Source: Arcanobacterium phocae | GTDB taxonomy: Bacteria; Actinomycetota; Actinomycetes; Actinomycetales; Actinomycetaceae | Direction of reading: 5' to 3' | DNA length: 64,000 nt | NCBI RefSeq assembly: GCF_018913465.1 | Contig: NZ_JABAPM010000001.1 | Location: 372,001-436,000, forward strand | In this document: one piece after another, positions 27,734 through 38,315 of the stretch | Position numbering within the stretch: the stretch's first letter is position 1 | Layout: each line of letters opens with the position of its first letter | The notes under the pieces: model-generated | What the model was told of the DNA's origin: nothing | Databases searched by the model: none | What the model saw: the letters and a program-made list of their open reading frames with translations, nothing else | Made by a program: the position numbers and the translations under genes

Positions 27734-28876
27734 TTACATCGCAGAATCAAATTCGCGAATCTTCGTCGGGTGTAGACCTGCTGGCTCATCTGAAATCGAA
27801 TCGACGCTTAGGCGGCGTGAGAACGAAATATATGACCAGATGGTATAGACGGCAACAATGGGAACGAAAATAGCTGCTGCGATGGTCATGACTGTTTGGG
27901 TAGCTGACGTGGCAGAAGCCTGAACCAATGTCAACCCATAAGCATCGTCAATATATGACTTGAGTGCGAATGGAACAGTCGTGGTGAAGATAAATACAAC
28001 CGCGAATGCGACTCCAGCCATGTTGGCAAAGAATCCAGCTTTTTCTTGACCTTTAAGGGTGAAGAATGTGGAGGCCAACAAACCAACAGCAGCGAGTACT
28101 AGTGGGATAATCGCGTACCCGGTAGTGGAGTACGCAAAGAATGCCCACAATGCCCATACTGCGGTAAGACCGGTAGATACCAGTGAGGTCTTCTTTGCCA
28201 ATGCCTTCGCACGATTAGAGAAATCACCAGAAGTCTTGAGTGCTAACCAAAGCGCGCCATGAGTCAAGAACAATGAGACGACCACGAGGCCAGCTGCGAT
28301 TGTAAATGGCGTGAATAGCGAGAAGAAACCACCAGTCAAGAAGTGCTGGTTGCCTTGAGCTAGGGCCGCATCAATTTGGGTTGGATCTGCTGGTACGAAA
28401 GTGGAAGGGTCGCCAGCAACCCCGTAGGTACCAACTTGAATTGCCATACCTTGGACTAGGTTACCGAAAGCGACTCCCCAAACAAGGGCGACTAGCCACG
28501 CTGAGCCAAAGTGGATGTAGTCCCATGCGGTGCGCCATGCGTCAGAGTTAATCTTTCCGCGCCATTCAATAGCTGAAATACGCAGGATAAGAAGTACCAA
28601 GACCAAAACGAGGGCAATGTACATGCCGGAGAACATGGTTGCATACCATTCTGGGAACGCCGCAAAGGTAGCTCCGCCTGCAGTGAGTAGGAATACCTCG
28701 TTACCGTCCCAGTGTGGGCCAATAGTATTGAGCTGAAGACGTCGTTCTTTTTCGTTGCGTGGCAAAATGCGCAGTAGCATACCAGTACCGAATCCGAAGC
28801 CTTCGAGAGTAACGTAGCCGATCCACAAAACGATGATGAGGATGAACCACAGAATTTGTAGGAATGAAAGATCCAT
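27734..28876 (-). CDS. cydB: Cytochrome bd ubiquinol oxidase subunit II
   Basis: CydB is the smaller subunit of the bd-type quinol oxidase, which reduces oxygen with high affinity. It has 380 residues and about nine membrane helices. The N-terminal LEGFGFGTGML and IGPHWDGNEVFLLTAGGATFAAFP blocks are diagnostic. It follows cydA by 17 bases. cydDC, which normally follow it, are displaced to 20321-23739. Confidence 0.95.
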   Translation of the reverse strand: MDLSFLQILWFILIIVLWIGYVTLEGFGFGTGMLLRILPRNEKERRLQLNTIGPHWDGNEVFLLTAGGATFAAFPEWYATMFSGMYIALVLVLVLLILRISAIEWRGKINSDAWRTAWDYIHFGSAWLVALVWGVAFGNLVQGMAIQVGTYGVAGDPSTFVPADPTQIDAALAQGNQHFLTGGFFSLFTPFTIAAGLVVVSLFLTHGALWLALKTSGDFSNRAKALAKKTSLVSTGLTAVWALWAFFAYSTTGYAIIPLVLAAVGLLASTFFTLKGQEKAGFFANMAGVAFAVVFIFTTTVPFALKSYIDDAYGLTLVQASATSATQTVMTIAAAIFVPIVAVYTIWSYISFSRRLSVDSISDEPAGLHPTKIREFDSAM

Positions 28877-28893
28877 GAGTATGTGTCCTTTCC

Positions 28894-30393
28894 TCAGTAA
28901 CCGAAGCTGAGCTTGGTTTCCGAATTAGTGTGATCGAATTGTTGTGCGATGTTCTTAGTTGTATTGATACCTTCACGAACGTAGCGCTTGATCAACACGT
29001 ACCAAACAACGCCAAGAGCAGCATAGAGCAGAGTGAAGATGGTCAATGAGATAAGTACTTCAGCTGGTACGACGCTCTGAGAAACGCCGAAGTCAGTGAG
29101 CTGCTTGACCATTTCGCTTGGTGCTAGCTGATCTGCGAGCTGCATGTTTGGATAGACAACCCATGGTTGGCGGCCCATTTCGGTAAGAATCCATCCGAAG
29201 ATAGATGCGAGGAATGGGAACGGAATCGTCCAGAGGAAGAGTTTGGCTGCGCCACCTGAACGGATAACCCGATCGCCACGTAACATCCAAAGGCCAATAA
29301 CTGCCAATAAGATAGAAGCGAATCCAAGTGCCATCATGATTCGGAACGAATAAAAGGCAATAAACGGGTTTGGAAGATAGTTCACGTCGTCACCGAATTC
29401 GTTACCGAATGCTTGGGCAAACTGTTCTTGGATTTCTTTGGCCCCAGTTAGTTGCGACTCTGGGCCGGAGAAGTGGTTGGTGACCATGAATGATTCGAGA
29501 CCTGGAATGGGAAGGGTGACGATGTTGTCTGATTTAAGCTCAGTGCCGGTCATCAGCAACGCTAGTGGTGCGTTTTCCTCATTCTCAGCAATACCCATAG
29601 CCGCAATCATCTTAGTGGGCTGTGCTTCGTAAATATGCTGACCCATAAAGTGGCCAGTCGTTACTGCGAGGATCCCTGCAACAGCAAGGACTTTCAGGCC
29701 GAACCGTGCAGCTGGCTTCCACAGTTCGATAGCTTCTTGCTCATTCTTGTTCTTAACGTTACGAACCATCCACCAGATGGAAACGCCGGTCACCAAAGCA
29801 CCTGCAACCATCAAAGATGCGCTGATAGTGTGAGCAAACGCGTAGAGAGTAGTAGTTGAGAAGACGACTTCAAGGAATCCGCCGATACCGTCAAGTTCAG
29901 CGCGACCGCTCTCCGGATTGACAACTGCGCCAACTGGATTCTGCATGAACGAATTTGCTGCCAAGATGAAGAGTGCAGAAATGTTCGTTCCCAAAGCAAC
30001 AAGCCAAATCGAGACAGTGTGGGCCTTCGGGGAAACTCGTCCGCGTCCAAAGATCCATACTCCGAGGAATACCGACTCAAGGAAGAACGCTAAGAGCGCT
30101 TCGAATGCTAGTGGGGCACCGAAGATATCGCCAACATATCGAGAGTACTCAGACCATGTCATTCCGAACTGGAACTCTTGAACGATACCAGTAGCGACAC
30201 CTAGTGCGAAGTTAATTAGAAGTATTTTTCCAAAGAATTCGGACAGCTTGAGCCACTTAGTGTCTCCTGACCGAAGCCATTTAGTTTGTAAGTATGCGAC
30301 TAGTGGAGATAGGCCGATCGTCAACGGGACCAGTATGAAGTGATATACCGTTGTAATGCCGAACTGCCACCGCGCAAGGTCGAGGACATCCAC
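28894..30393 (-). CDS. cydA: Cytochrome bd ubiquinol oxidase subunit I
   Basis: CydA carries the haems and the quinol site. It has 499 residues. I place the start at the GTG at 30393, because it has GGAAGG at good spacing and gives MDVLDLARWQFG, matching other CydA starts. A GTG nine bases upstream has no spacing to the ribosome site. His18 corresponds to E. coli His19, the haem d side ligand. The segment GMTWSEYSRYVGDIFGAPLA is diagnostic. The quinol loop is short, as is common in Gram-positives. Confidence 0.94.
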   Translation of the reverse strand: MDVLDLARWQFGITTVYHFILVPLTIGLSPLVAYLQTKWLRSGDTKWLKLSEFFGKILLINFALGVATGIVQEFQFGMTWSEYSRYVGDIFGAPLAFEALLAFFLESVFLGVWIFGRGRVSPKAHTVSIWLVALGTNISALFILAANSFMQNPVGAVVNPESGRAELDGIGGFLEVVFSTTTLYAFAHTISASLMVAGALVTGVSIWWMVRNVKNKNEQEAIELWKPAARFGLKVLAVAGILAVTTGHFMGQHIYEAQPTKMIAAMGIAENEENAPLALLMTGTELKSDNIVTLPIPGLESFMVTNHFSGPESQLTGAKEIQEQFAQAFGNEFGDDVNYLPNPFIAFYSFRIMMALGFASILLAVIGLWMLRGDRVIRSGGAAKLFLWTIPFPFLASIFGWILTEMGRQPWVVYPNMQLADQLAPSEMVKQLTDFGVSQSVVPAEVLISLTIFTLLYAALGVVWYVLIKRYVREGINTTKNIAQQFDHTNSETKLSFGY

Positions 30394-30863
30394 CTTTTTC
30401 ACCTTCCGTGCGACCTAGATTTTGATATTTTCCGGATAGGCCTTTAAGCCCAATCTGATATGTCCGTGCATACTGTAGCTGACAGCAATGTGATAGAGAC
30501 ACATCAGTTCCTTAATGTAATCATGTCTCATTTGGCGACAATATGCCAGTTCATTTGGGAAAGTTAGTAGAGTAATTTTAGGAATTCTGTCCTACTGCAC
30601 ATCTGTGCAGGTTTGTTGGACTTGCCAACAGAATTAGGCAATAGGACCCTTACTTAAGTCCCGTTCGTGTTATCGAGGGTGTTTCTATGGGAGGAACCGT
30701 GTAGACTGTACCTAGGTTGTTGTGCATCTAGCAACCGAAGTTATTCAAGTGCGCCGCTTAAGCGTTGCTGCCGGGATAGCTGACCATAGAGACTTACACA
30801 GGTGAAGCTGTGAACAATGCTAAGCATGCTCGCGATGCACGAGTGTGAAATAGGGGGTATCCG
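30394..30863. other. Divergent intergenic region between cydA and rne
   Basis: This 470-base gap has no supported gene. It must hold the cydAB promoter and the long leader of rne. A short imperfect inverted repeat, ATGTG-N7-CACAT at about 30488-30504, is the only redox-operator-like candidate near cydA. It does not match Rex or CRP/FNR consensus well, so I give it little weight. Confidence 0.4.
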
Positions 30864-33329
30864 ATGGCCGATGAAGCCATGGATGTTGTCGTACCTGAGG
30901 GTAAAAAGACTAAGCGCACACGTGCGCGCAAAACATCAGAAAAAAAGACTCACGACAAAGAAGAGATCAATGAGTCGGTTGCTCAATCGCTTGCAGAGTT
31001 ATCGCAAAAACCGCGTAAAAAAGCGGTAAAAGTCGCTGATCCGACGTCGATTGTTTTTTCTGCGGGACAATCGGAGTCAGCTGTGACTGTTCCTGATATT
31101 GTTGTTTCGACGCCGATGACGTCACTTTTGTTCCAAGAGCCAGATGTGACTCGAGCCGTGCGTGCTCGTCGCAAGCGCAAAGAAGAGCAATCAGAGACAT
31201 CTGATATAGACGTAAAAGTATCGGAGAATTCGCAGTCTTCTGAAGACGAGAATGAGAATACTCTAAGTGAATCGACGCGTAAGCGACGCCGTGGTACTAG
31301 GGGTGGTCGGCGCTCTGCCGATGGTGATGAAGAACGTCAAAAGTCTGTTTCCGAAACAGAGGAAAACGTGTCTGGATCTGAAAGTGCCGGGCAACGGAAA
31401 ACTAAGAAGAGTAAGCCAGCAGTTGAGCCTGAAGAAGTAAGCGGATCGGATGAACCGACTGTTCGACGTCGGCGTCGGCGCCGTTCTACTGAAACGGTAG
31501 TTGACGAAGTTACTGCGCCGAAAGGTTCAACTCGTCTGGAAGCCAAACGTCAACGCCGTAAAGAAGGTCGTGACGGTGGACGTCGTCGACAAACGATCAC
31601 TGAATCCGAGTATCTGGCACGCCGGGAATCTGTCGATCGGGAAATGCTTATCCGTGAACGTGACGGACTGAACCAAATCGCGGTTATTGAAGATGGCGTT
31701 TTGGTTGAGCATTATGTCGCTCGCCACACCCAGTCATCGATGGTTGGTAACGTATATCTTGGTCGGGTGCAAAACGTGTTGCCGTCCATGGAAGCTGCCT
31801 TCGTTGACATCGGTAAAGGCCGTAATGCGGTGCTTTATGCTGGCGAAGTTAATTGGGATGCTACCGGGCTTGATGGTAAGCCTCGCAAGATTGAGCAAGC
31901 TCTAAAATCTGGTGACCCAGTACTCGTTCAGGTCACTAAAGATCCGATCGGGCATAAAGGTGCACGTTTAACTGCCCAGATCACCTTGGCTGGCCGCCAC
32001 CTGGTTTTGGTTCCTGGTGGAGCGATGACTGGTATTTCGCGGAAACTGCCGGAACGGGAGCGCACACGGCTTAAGAAGATTCTTAAAGAAGTTGTGCCTG
32101 AAGAACACGGCGTTATCGTGCGCACCGCTGCCGAAGGCGCAACAGAAGAACAACTTAAGCAAGACGTTGAACGCCTCATGAAGTCATGGGCAGATATCGA
32201 AGCTAGGTCGAAGTCGTCAAAGAATGCTCCATCATTGCTGAAAGGTGAGCCAGAACTCGCTGTTCGCGTTGTCCGAGATATCTTCAACGAAGATTTCCGG
32301 TCGTTGCGGATTTCTGGTGATAACGCGTGGGAGACTATTTCCCATTATGTGCAAGAGCTGTCACCGGAACTCGTTGATCGTTTGGATAAGTGGGAGTCTG
32401 ACCAAGATATATTCCAAGAAAATCGCGTTGATGAGCAGCTGCAGAAAGCATTTGATCGCAAAGTATTTTTACCTTCTGGCGGTTCGCTCGTTATTGATCG
32501 TACCGAGGCAATGACGGTTATTGACGTTAACACCGGCAAATTTACTGGAACAGGTGGCTCGCTAGAAGAAACCGTCACACGCAATAATTTAGAGGCTGCT
32601 GAAGAAATAGTTCGCCAATTGCGACTGCGTGATATCGGCGGCATTATCGTGGTTGATTTTATTGATATGGTTTTGGAAGCAAATCGAGACCTTGTGCTAC
32701 GCCGTTTAATTGAGTGTCTCGGACGGGATCGTACACGCCATCAGGTGGCAAAAGTGACCTCGTTAGGTCTGGTGCAGATGACTCGTAAGCGTGTCGGGCA
32801 GGGCTTGGTTGAAGCATTCTCTACTACTTGTGAGTGTTGTGAGGGACGTGGATATATCAGCCACGACCACCCGGTCGAAAAAGATGAAGAAATTCACGTT
32901 TCGCAACGTCCTGGAAAGAAGGAAAAGAAGAACGACGTCGCTGCGCCGGTTGAAGCCGATCCGAAACACGAAGAAGTAAAGGCGGCGCTGGCAACAATTG
33001 CAGCAGCGGCAACAACGAAGCATGAGGATGACGGAACCGATAACGGAGAAAGCGATTCGGAACAGTCACCAGTGAAACGGGGACGTCCGCGTAAGAACGC
33101 GGATAGTAAGAAGTCTAAGAAGACTAACTCAAATAATCGGAGTAAGAAAAAAGCCGATACAGCAAAAGCTGGAACCAGCAGTATAGCAACAGTAGATCAA
33201 CCCACTGAACCCAAAGCTGAGGCGAAAGCTGAAGTCAAAAAGGCGAAAAAGCGTGTCACTTCATCAGGCACAATAACGCCAAATAGTAGTGGTTCATCTG
33301 CTATCATGAGTTTCCCAGTGAAAAAATAA
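30864..33329 (+). CDS. rne: Ribonuclease E/G
   Basis: This is the main endoribonuclease for mRNA decay and rRNA processing: 821 residues. About 240 residues at the N-terminus are acidic/basic low complexity (RRRRRRRS-type runs), followed by an S1 domain (HYVARHTQSSMVGNVYLG). The catalytic magnesium aspartates are Asp554 (VIDVNTGK) and Asp598 (VVDFIDM). The Zn-link is the C-x2-C Cys656/Cys659. A Lys/Ala-rich tail ends it. AGGGGGT precedes the ATG. The order rne-rplU-rpmA-obg is standard in actinobacteria. Confidence 0.95.
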   Translation: MADEAMDVVVPEGKKTKRTRARKTSEKKTHDKEEINESVAQSLAELSQKPRKKAVKVADPTSIVFSAGQSESAVTVPDIVVSTPMTSLLFQEPDVTRAVRARRKRKEEQSETSDIDVKVSENSQSSEDENENTLSESTRKRRRGTRGGRRSADGDEERQKSVSETEENVSGSESAGQRKTKKSKPAVEPEEVSGSDEPTVRRRRRRRSTETVVDEVTAPKGSTRLEAKRQRRKEGRDGGRRRQTITESEYLARRESVDREMLIRERDGLNQIAVIEDGVLVEHYVARHTQSSMVGNVYLGRVQNVLPSMEAAFVDIGKGRNAVLYAGEVNWDATGLDGKPRKIEQALKSGDPVLVQVTKDPIGHKGARLTAQITLAGRHLVLVPGGAMTGISRKLPERERTRLKKILKEVVPEEHGVIVRTAAEGATEEQLKQDVERLMKSWADIEARSKSSKNAPSLLKGEPELAVRVVRDIFNEDFRSLRISGDNAWETISHYVQELSPELVDRLDKWESDQDIFQENRVDEQLQKAFDRKVFLPSGGSLVIDRTEAMTVIDVNTGKFTGTGGSLEETVTRNNLEAAEEIVRQLRLRDIGGIIVVDFIDMVLEANRDLVLRRLIECLGRDRTRHQVAKVTSLGLVQMTRKRVGQGLVEAFSTTCECCEGRGYISHDHPVEKDEEIHVSQRPGKKEKKNDVAAPVEADPKHEEVKAALATIAAAATTKHEDDGTDNGESDSEQSPVKRGRPRKNADSKKSKKTNSNNRSKKKADTAKAGTSSIATVDQPTEPKAEAKAEVKKAKKRVTSSGTITPNSSGSSAIMSFPVKK

Positions 33330-33442
33330 GCTGGAGAAAAATTGCAATTGTGGTCTGAATCGCTCGAGTTAAACTTGTGTCTAACCGCGTGGTTCAGTAT
33401 TGTTAATTGCTGGCGCACTTTATTGCGCTAAACATTTTCAGG

Positions 33443-33460
33443 GCATCCGATCCCGGATGC
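33443..33460 (+). promoter_or_regulatory. Small hairpin in the rplU leader
   Basis: GCATCCG pairs with CGGATGC across ATCC, 28 bases before the rplU start. It may be a leader structure for autoregulation by L21 or simply a stable fold. There is no further support. Confidence 0.4.
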
Positions 33461-33487
33461 ATCAGTTTCGACAGAGATGAGCAGAAC

Positions 33488-33793
33488 GTGGTTTACGCGA
33501 TTGTCAAGGTAGGCGGCCGCCAGGAAAAGGTGTCTGTCGGTTCCGTCGTCGTTGTGGACAAGATTGCAGGCGAAGCTGGCGACAAGGTCGAGCTCGAGCC
33601 GATCATGCTCGTCGACGGTGACAAGATCACCTCAGCAGCGGATGGCATCAAGGCCAAGGTCAGCGCCGAAATTGTTCGCGATGAGAAGGGTCCAAAGATC
33701 TCAATCATCAAGTACAAGAACAAGACAGGTTACCGGAAGCGTCAAGGCCATCGCCAAAAGCTTACCCGTGTTAAGATCACCGATATTAAGTGA
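33488..33793 (+). CDS. rplU: 50S ribosomal protein L21
   Basis: This is a 101-residue large-subunit protein. The GTG at 33488 gives the family start [16 protein letters not shown] longer in-frame reading would add about 27 unrelated residues and is rejected. The C-terminal [16 protein letters not shown] is the L21 signature. rpmA follows after 49 bases. Confidence 0.96.
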   Translation: MVYAIVKVGGRQEKVSVGSVVVVDKIAGEAGDKVELEPIMLVDGDKITSAADGIKAKVSAEIVRDEKGPKISIIKYKNKTGYRKRQGHRQKLTRVKITDIK

Positions 33794-33842
33794 TTGATTA
33801 ACTTACCGTCCAACGAGCTGTTATAAAGAAGAAGGTCTAGAC

Positions 33843-34100
33843 ATGGCACATAAGAAGGGCGCTAGCTCTACTAGTAACGGTCGCGACTCTAACGCGAAGC
33901 GCCTCGGCGTTAAGCGTTTCGGTGGCGAGTTTGTTAACGCAGGCGAGATCCTCGTGCGTCAGCGCGGCACTCACTTCCACCCGGGTGCCAACGTTGGCCG
34001 CGGTAAGGATGACACGCTGTTCGCACTTGAGACTGGTCACGTTGAGTTTGGTACTCGCCGTGATCGCAAGGTCGTGAACATCGTCGCGGCTCAGGCCTGA
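33843..34100 (+). CDS. rpmA: 50S ribosomal protein L27
   Basis: L27 has 85 residues, and its N-terminus reaches the peptidyl-transferase centre. The start [16 protein letters not shown] is typical of actinobacteria, without the cleavable Firmicutes N-terminal extension. [16 protein letters not shown] is conserved. A terminator hairpin lies between it and obg. Confidence 0.97.
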   Translation: MAHKKGASSTSNGRDSNAKRLGVKRFGGEFVNAGEILVRQRGTHFHPGANVGRGKDDTLFALETGHVEFGTRRDRKVVNIVAAQA

Positions 34101-34126
34101 TTGGCACGAGTCCTATACGACATACT

Positions 34127-34162
34127 CGAGAGGGTGGAGGGCGTAAGCTCTCCACCCTCTCG
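34127..34162 (+). terminator. Intrinsic terminator after rpmA
   Basis: CGAGAGGGTGGAG (34127-34139) pairs perfectly over 13 bp with CTCCACCCTCTCG (34150-34162). A T-rich but broken tail (TGCATTATTTC) follows. Confidence 0.8.
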
Positions 34163-34193
34163 TGCATTATTTCAATTATTCTAAGGAAACCAC

Positions 34194-35729
34194 ATGGCAA
34201 GCTTTATTGATCGAGTCGTCCTCCATCTGGAAGCCGGTAAAGGCGGCAACGGTGCGGCATCTGTACGCCGTGAAAAATTCAAGCCTCTTGGCGGGCCAGA
34301 CGGAGCGAACGGCGGCCATGGTGGTGACATTATTTTTAAAGTTGATCCACAAGAGACCACTCTGTTAGCTCTTCACCACACCCCGCACTTGAAGGCGACT
34401 AATGGAAAGCCTGGTGCTGGGGATCTTCGGCATGGTAAGCGGGGAGATGACCTTGTTGTTCTGGTTCCAAACGGCACAGTCGTTAAGGATTTAGACGGCA
34501 ACATTTTAGCTGATATGACTGGCGCTGATGTCGAGGTTATCATCGCAGAAGGTGGACAAGGTGGGCTCGGAAATGCTGCGCTTGCGTCTCCGAAACGTAA
34601 AGCTCCTGGTTTTGCGCTCCTCGGCGAAGAAGGTGAAGCGCGAGACGTTGTTCTCGAGTTAAAATCGGTTGCGGATGTAGCGCTGGTAGGATTTCCATCT
34701 GCTGGTAAATCTTCATTGATCGCAGCAATGTCGGCTGCACGGCCAAAGATCGCAGATTACCCCTTCACTACACTTGTTCCTAATCTGGGAGTAGTCGAAG
34801 CTGGCGATATGCGTTTCACTATGGCAGATGTTCCTGGCCTGATCCCAGGGGCGTCTGAAGGCAAGGGCTTGGGACACGAATTTTTGCGCCATATCGAACG
34901 CTGCGCTGCTATCGTGCACGTTGTAGATTGCGCAACTCTTGAGCCTGGCCGTGATCCAATCAGCGACTTGGAAACAATCGAAGCTGAACTTTCTGCATAT
35001 GCCGATTCTATTCCGCCTATTGAAGGGCGCGTCCCATTGATGGAACGTCCTCGTATCGTCGTTTTAAACAAAATCGATGTACCAGATGCTTATGAGCTTG
35101 CAGATTTCGTAACTGAAGAGCTCAAGAGCAGGGGCTTTGCGGTATTCCAGGTTTCTGCAGCCACTCGTTTAGGACTGCGTGAACTAGGGTTTGCCCTGGG
35201 CACGATTGTCGAGCATTTGCGGTCGCAAGAGTCGACAGTGGAGGATACTCGACCAGTTATTCGTCCGTTGGATAAGAAAGAAGACTCGACGTTTACGATC
35301 ACTCCTAGGAAACGTGGGGATCAAGTCTTTTATCAGATTCGCGGTAACAAACCCGAACGATGGGTGCGTCAGACTGATTTCTCTAACGACGAAGCTGTTG
35401 GATACCTTGCCGACCGGTTAAATAACCTTGGTGTTGAAAAGCAACTAATGAAAGAGGGCGCCCGGGCTGGTGATATGGTCGTTATTGGTTCGGAAGAAGA
35501 CGGAATGATCTTTGATTGGGAACCAACTATGGCGACCGGCGCTGAACTTCTTAGTCCACGTGGTACAGATATCCGTCTTGGTGAGTCGGCACGTCCAACT
35601 CGCCGGGAACGTAAGAGTCAGTACCATGAGATGATGGACGCGAAAGAAGCTGCACGTCGTGAGTTGTGGATGGAGCGTCAGGCCGGGGTGTGGACTGATC
35701 CAGACAGCGTAACAGTTGCTGACGAATAG
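34194..35729 (+). CDS. obg: Obg family GTPase
   Basis: Obg is an essential GTPase involved in large-subunit assembly and stress response. Its 511 residues comprise the glycine-rich Obg fold ([14 protein letters not shown]), the G domain with G1 GFPSAGKSS (from about residue 166), G3 [14 protein letters not shown] and G4 NKID, and the C-terminal OCT domain of Gram-positives. AAGGAAACC precedes the ATG. In many relatives proB and proA follow. Here they do not. Confidence 0.96.
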   Translation: MASFIDRVVLHLEAGKGGNGAASVRREKFKPLGGPDGANGGHGGDIIFKVDPQETTLLALHHTPHLKATNGKPGAGDLRHGKRGDDLVVLVPNGTVVKDLDGNILADMTGADVEVIIAEGGQGGLGNAALASPKRKAPGFALLGEEGEARDVVLELKSVADVALVGFPSAGKSSLIAAMSAARPKIADYPFTTLVPNLGVVEAGDMRFTMADVPGLIPGASEGKGLGHEFLRHIERCAAIVHVVDCATLEPGRDPISDLETIEAELSAYADSIPPIEGRVPLMERPRIVVLNKIDVPDAYELADFVTEELKSRGFAVFQVSAATRLGLRELGFALGTIVEHLRSQESTVEDTRPVIRPLDKKEDSTFTITPRKRGDQVFYQIRGNKPERWVRQTDFSNDEAVGYLADRLNNLGVEKQLMKEGARAGDMVVIGSEEDGMIFDWEPTMATGAELLSPRGTDIRLGESARPTRRERKSQYHEMMDAKEAARRELWMERQAGVWTDPDSVTVADE

Positions 35730-36012
35730 AGAACGATTTTGTAAGCCACTTGACTAAGTAAGGCACCCTCATATGTTATGTGTGTCAATTCACGCGGTGG
35801 CGTAGCTTGTTGATTTTTAGCTGTAATATCAGTGTTTAGTGTCTTAGAGACCGGCAAAGGTATATAGGTATTGAATGGTTATCGTCATAGTCCCTTGCTT
35901 AGATAGTCAATAAAGGGTAAATTCCTAATCAATATCCGAGGGAACACTATACGTTCGCTTGATGTGATATAAGTAGCTCTGCGGAGCTGCGTGGATTTTA
36001 CTAGGACGTGCC

Positions 36013-36960
36013 ATGACAATCGATATAGACGTGAGCCAACAAGCTATTCAACACGTGTCTGTCCGAAGTTCCGATGTGGTGCATGGTAAGCATATGACCT
36101 CTGCTTGGCTGGGTATAGATCTGTCTATGCTAGGGGTACAGAGTTTTGTTAATCCACTTGTGCCCGAGAAAGAACCTTTCCACTATCCGAAAATGATGGC
36201 TGCCACTCGTGCTGCTGCTAATGGGGGTCTTGATTTTGTGGCTCTTTCGGCGGAGTTTTGTGCAGATGGCATGAGACCGCATGCAACTTTGGATGCAGTG
36301 AATGTAGCGGCCCAATTGCGGGGAGTCGAAGGAGCTGGGATTATTGCTGAAGTATTGGCCGAGCCTACTCTCATTCGTCAAGCTATCGATACTTTTGCTG
36401 TTGATGGAGCGGGCTGGGCCTCGCTTGCAGTGCGCATTCCACCTGTAATTGATTCAGCGCAATTGATAGCGGCATTTCGCGAAATTGAGCTAGCCGGCAT
36501 CGGGCTAGTTGTTAATGTGAGGTCAACTGATTTAACGTCAGATATTGTTCGAGTGGTTGCAAAGTATGCGAACATGGTGCGTCTTCAAGTGCCAGATCCG
36601 CATGTAGCGCGTGGTTTGCGGTACAAGATCCGCGCGATGGCTAACAGTGTTGGCAGAGATGTTCCCATAGTTGTGGATCTGGGGGTAGTAATATCGGCTA
36701 CCTCGAGCGCAGCAAATGAACGAGCACTCTTAGTCTCAGCTATTAACGGTGAAGAACTTTTTAGTGATATTCCCAAGATATGTGGGACTGTCTACGATGT
36801 AGCTGACGCAATTGAACGATGGGTGGGGCTAGGTGCAGCTGATGGTGTGGTAGTCCATCCGGCATCGTTGCCTACTGACTTAGCTTCTCTTATTCGAGGA
36901 GTAGTTCCGTTATTGAGCGGCCGTGCAGGAGTAGAAGTGAAACAACAGTCTTTGGTCTAG
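36013..36960 (+). CDS. Luciferase-like monooxygenase fold protein, substrate unknown
   Basis: This 315-residue protein is read as a flavin-dependent luciferase-like (LLM) family member. The support is AAANGGLDFVAL near the N-terminus and the C-terminal ADGVVVHPASLPTDLASLIRGVVP, which matches the usual LLM ending (DG-x-x-x-x-P-x-x-P-x-x-L). The middle is divergent, and the N-terminal substrate and flavin motifs are weak, so it may be inactive or specialised. It stands alone after a 280-base gap that holds nothing I could identify. Confidence 0.6.
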   Translation: MTIDIDVSQQAIQHVSVRSSDVVHGKHMTSAWLGIDLSMLGVQSFVNPLVPEKEPFHYPKMMAATRAAANGGLDFVALSAEFCADGMRPHATLDAVNVAAQLRGVEGAGIIAEVLAEPTLIRQAIDTFAVDGAGWASLAVRIPPVIDSAQLIAAFREIELAGIGLVVNVRSTDLTSDIVRVVAKYANMVRLQVPDPHVARGLRYKIRAMANSVGRDVPIVVDLGVVISATSSAANERALLVSAINGEELFSDIPKICGTVYDVADAIERWVGLGAADGVVVHPASLPTDLASLIRGVVPLLSGRAGVEVKQQSLV

Positions 36961-36975
36961 TTGTTAAAGGCCTAT

Positions 36976-37018
36976 AGTTAAGCGGACACGAAAGATTAAA
37001 CTTCGTGTCCGCTTAACT
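36976..37018. terminator. Bidirectional terminator between LLM gene and trxA
   Basis: A perfect 17-bp stem (AGTTAAGCGGACACGAA with its complement at 37002-37018) closes a nine-base loop. It ends 16 bases before trxA and serves both convergent genes. Confidence 0.9.
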
Positions 37019-37033
37019 TATGCCATGTGAAAT

Positions 37034-37405
37034 TTACTTAGCTTCTTCAGATGTTGCCTCGTTAATCTTCGCACGAACTTCGTCCATGTCAAGCTCCCCG
37101 GCTTGCTTGAGAAGCGCTTGAAGCTGATCGCGCGACAGAGCACCAGCGCCTTCATATAGGCGGATACCATCGCGGAAAACCATCACGGTTGGAATGGACA
37201 TAACCTGGAAAGCTTGAGCAAGCTCAGTTTGTTCCTCGGTATTGACCTTTCCAAATGTGATCTCAGGATGTTGCTCAGAAACAGCTTCGAAGGTCGGTCC
37301 GAACATGCGGCATGGTCCACACCACTCTGCCCAGAAATCAAGTACGGTAATTCCACTATTCACATGGTCTTTAAAGTTGTCTGCAGTAATTTCAACGGTA
37401 GCCAT
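37034..37405 (-). CDS. trxA: Thioredoxin
   Basis: This is a cytoplasmic disulfide reductant of 123 residues. The active site is WCGPC (Cys29 and Cys32), and the cis-proline region SIPTVMVF is present. A short extra C-terminal tail (about 18 residues, KINEATSEEAK) extends beyond the core fold. It is a single gene with an AGAAAGGCC site before the ATG. Confidence 0.95.
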   Translation of the reverse strand: MATVEITADNFKDHVNSGITVLDFWAEWCGPCRMFGPTFEAVSEQHPEITFGKVNTEEQTELAQAFQVMSIPTVMVFRDGIRLYEGAGALSRDQLQALLKQAGELDMDEVRAKINEATSEEAK

Positions 37406-37568
37406 CTAGAGGCCTTTCTCTTCGGTTTATCTAACCTGATTGTTTGACACCAAGAATAACGCATATAGCTTCCAGTTATTCCATGGCATGAGTCTTTTCG
37501 TTTTCAGCTGATTTGTCTCATGGTGACGTTGCTCTAGTGGATATCTCATAAGAACAATCTCCGATAAA

Positions 37569-38315
37569 ATGATTGGTATGACGAGAACTGATACCCAGAT
37601 GAGGAACGGCCAGAGCGGTCAAGCATCGTACCAACCTCGCCGGATTGGCATTATGGGTGGAACGTTTGATCCCATTCATCATGGTCACTTGGTTGCTGCC
37701 TCAGAAGCTCAACATGTTTTTGATCTTGACGAGGTGGTATTTGTCCCGGCGGCAGATAATCCATTCAAAACAGATCGGCATATTTCGCTGGGAGAACATC
37801 GGTACCTAATGACGGTGATTGCCACGGCGTCTAACCCTCGGTTTTCGGTTTCTCGTGTCGATATTGATCGCGGCGGGAAAACATACACAATTGATACGTT
37901 GCGTGACATCCGTCGGGCATATCCTCACGATGAGCTCTTTTTCATTACTGGGGCAGATGTGCTGCCACAAATTTTGCAGTGGAAAGATTCCGATGAGCTA
38001 TGGAAACTGGCCCATTTTGTAGGAGTTAGTCGACCAGGACATCAGTTGGATATGTCTGGTCTGCCGGAAGATGGAGTGTCGTTGCTTGAAATTCCTGCTA
38101 TGGCAATATCGTCAACTGACATCAGAAATCGTGTAAAAGCCGGCATACCGGCGTGGTATTTGGTTCCCGATGGGGTAGTTCAGTACATCTACAAGTATCA
38201 TTTATATAGACCAGAAGAAGCGCAGACAATTTCCATTGCTTCGATTGCAGGGGATTGCCAAGATGGATCAGGGGCTCGAAGCTACTGTAGGGAAGGAGCG
38301 GATAGGCATGAGTGA
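37569..38315 (+). CDS. nadD: Nicotinate-nucleotide adenylyltransferase
   Basis: NadD adenylates nicotinate mononucleotide in NAD synthesis. The nucleotidyltransferase motif [11 protein letters not shown] spans residues 30-40, and the [10 protein letters not shown] block is conserved. The first ATG gives a 26-residue lead-in. ATG at 37578 is an alternative, and neither has a strong ribosome site. The C-terminus runs about 30 residues beyond the usual LY end and overlaps the next gene by eight bases. Confidence 0.93.
   Translation: MIGMTRTDTQMRNGQSGQASYQPRRIGIMGGTFDPIHHGHLVAASEAQHVFDLDEVVFVPAADNPFKTDRHISLGEHRYLMTVIATASNPRFSVSRVDIDRGGKTYTIDTLRDIRRAYPHDELFFITGADVLPQILQWKDSDELWKLAHFVGVSRPGHQLDMSGLPEDGVSLLEIPAMAISSTDIRNRVKAGIPAWYLVPDGVVQYIYKYHLYRPEEAQTISIASIAGDCQDGSGARSYCREGADRHE

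Noticed and set aside
30488..30504. ATGTG-N7-CACAT repeat as a Rex or CRP/FNR site upstream of cydA
   Set aside because: Spacing and sequence do not fit Rex or CRP/FNR consensus closely enough.
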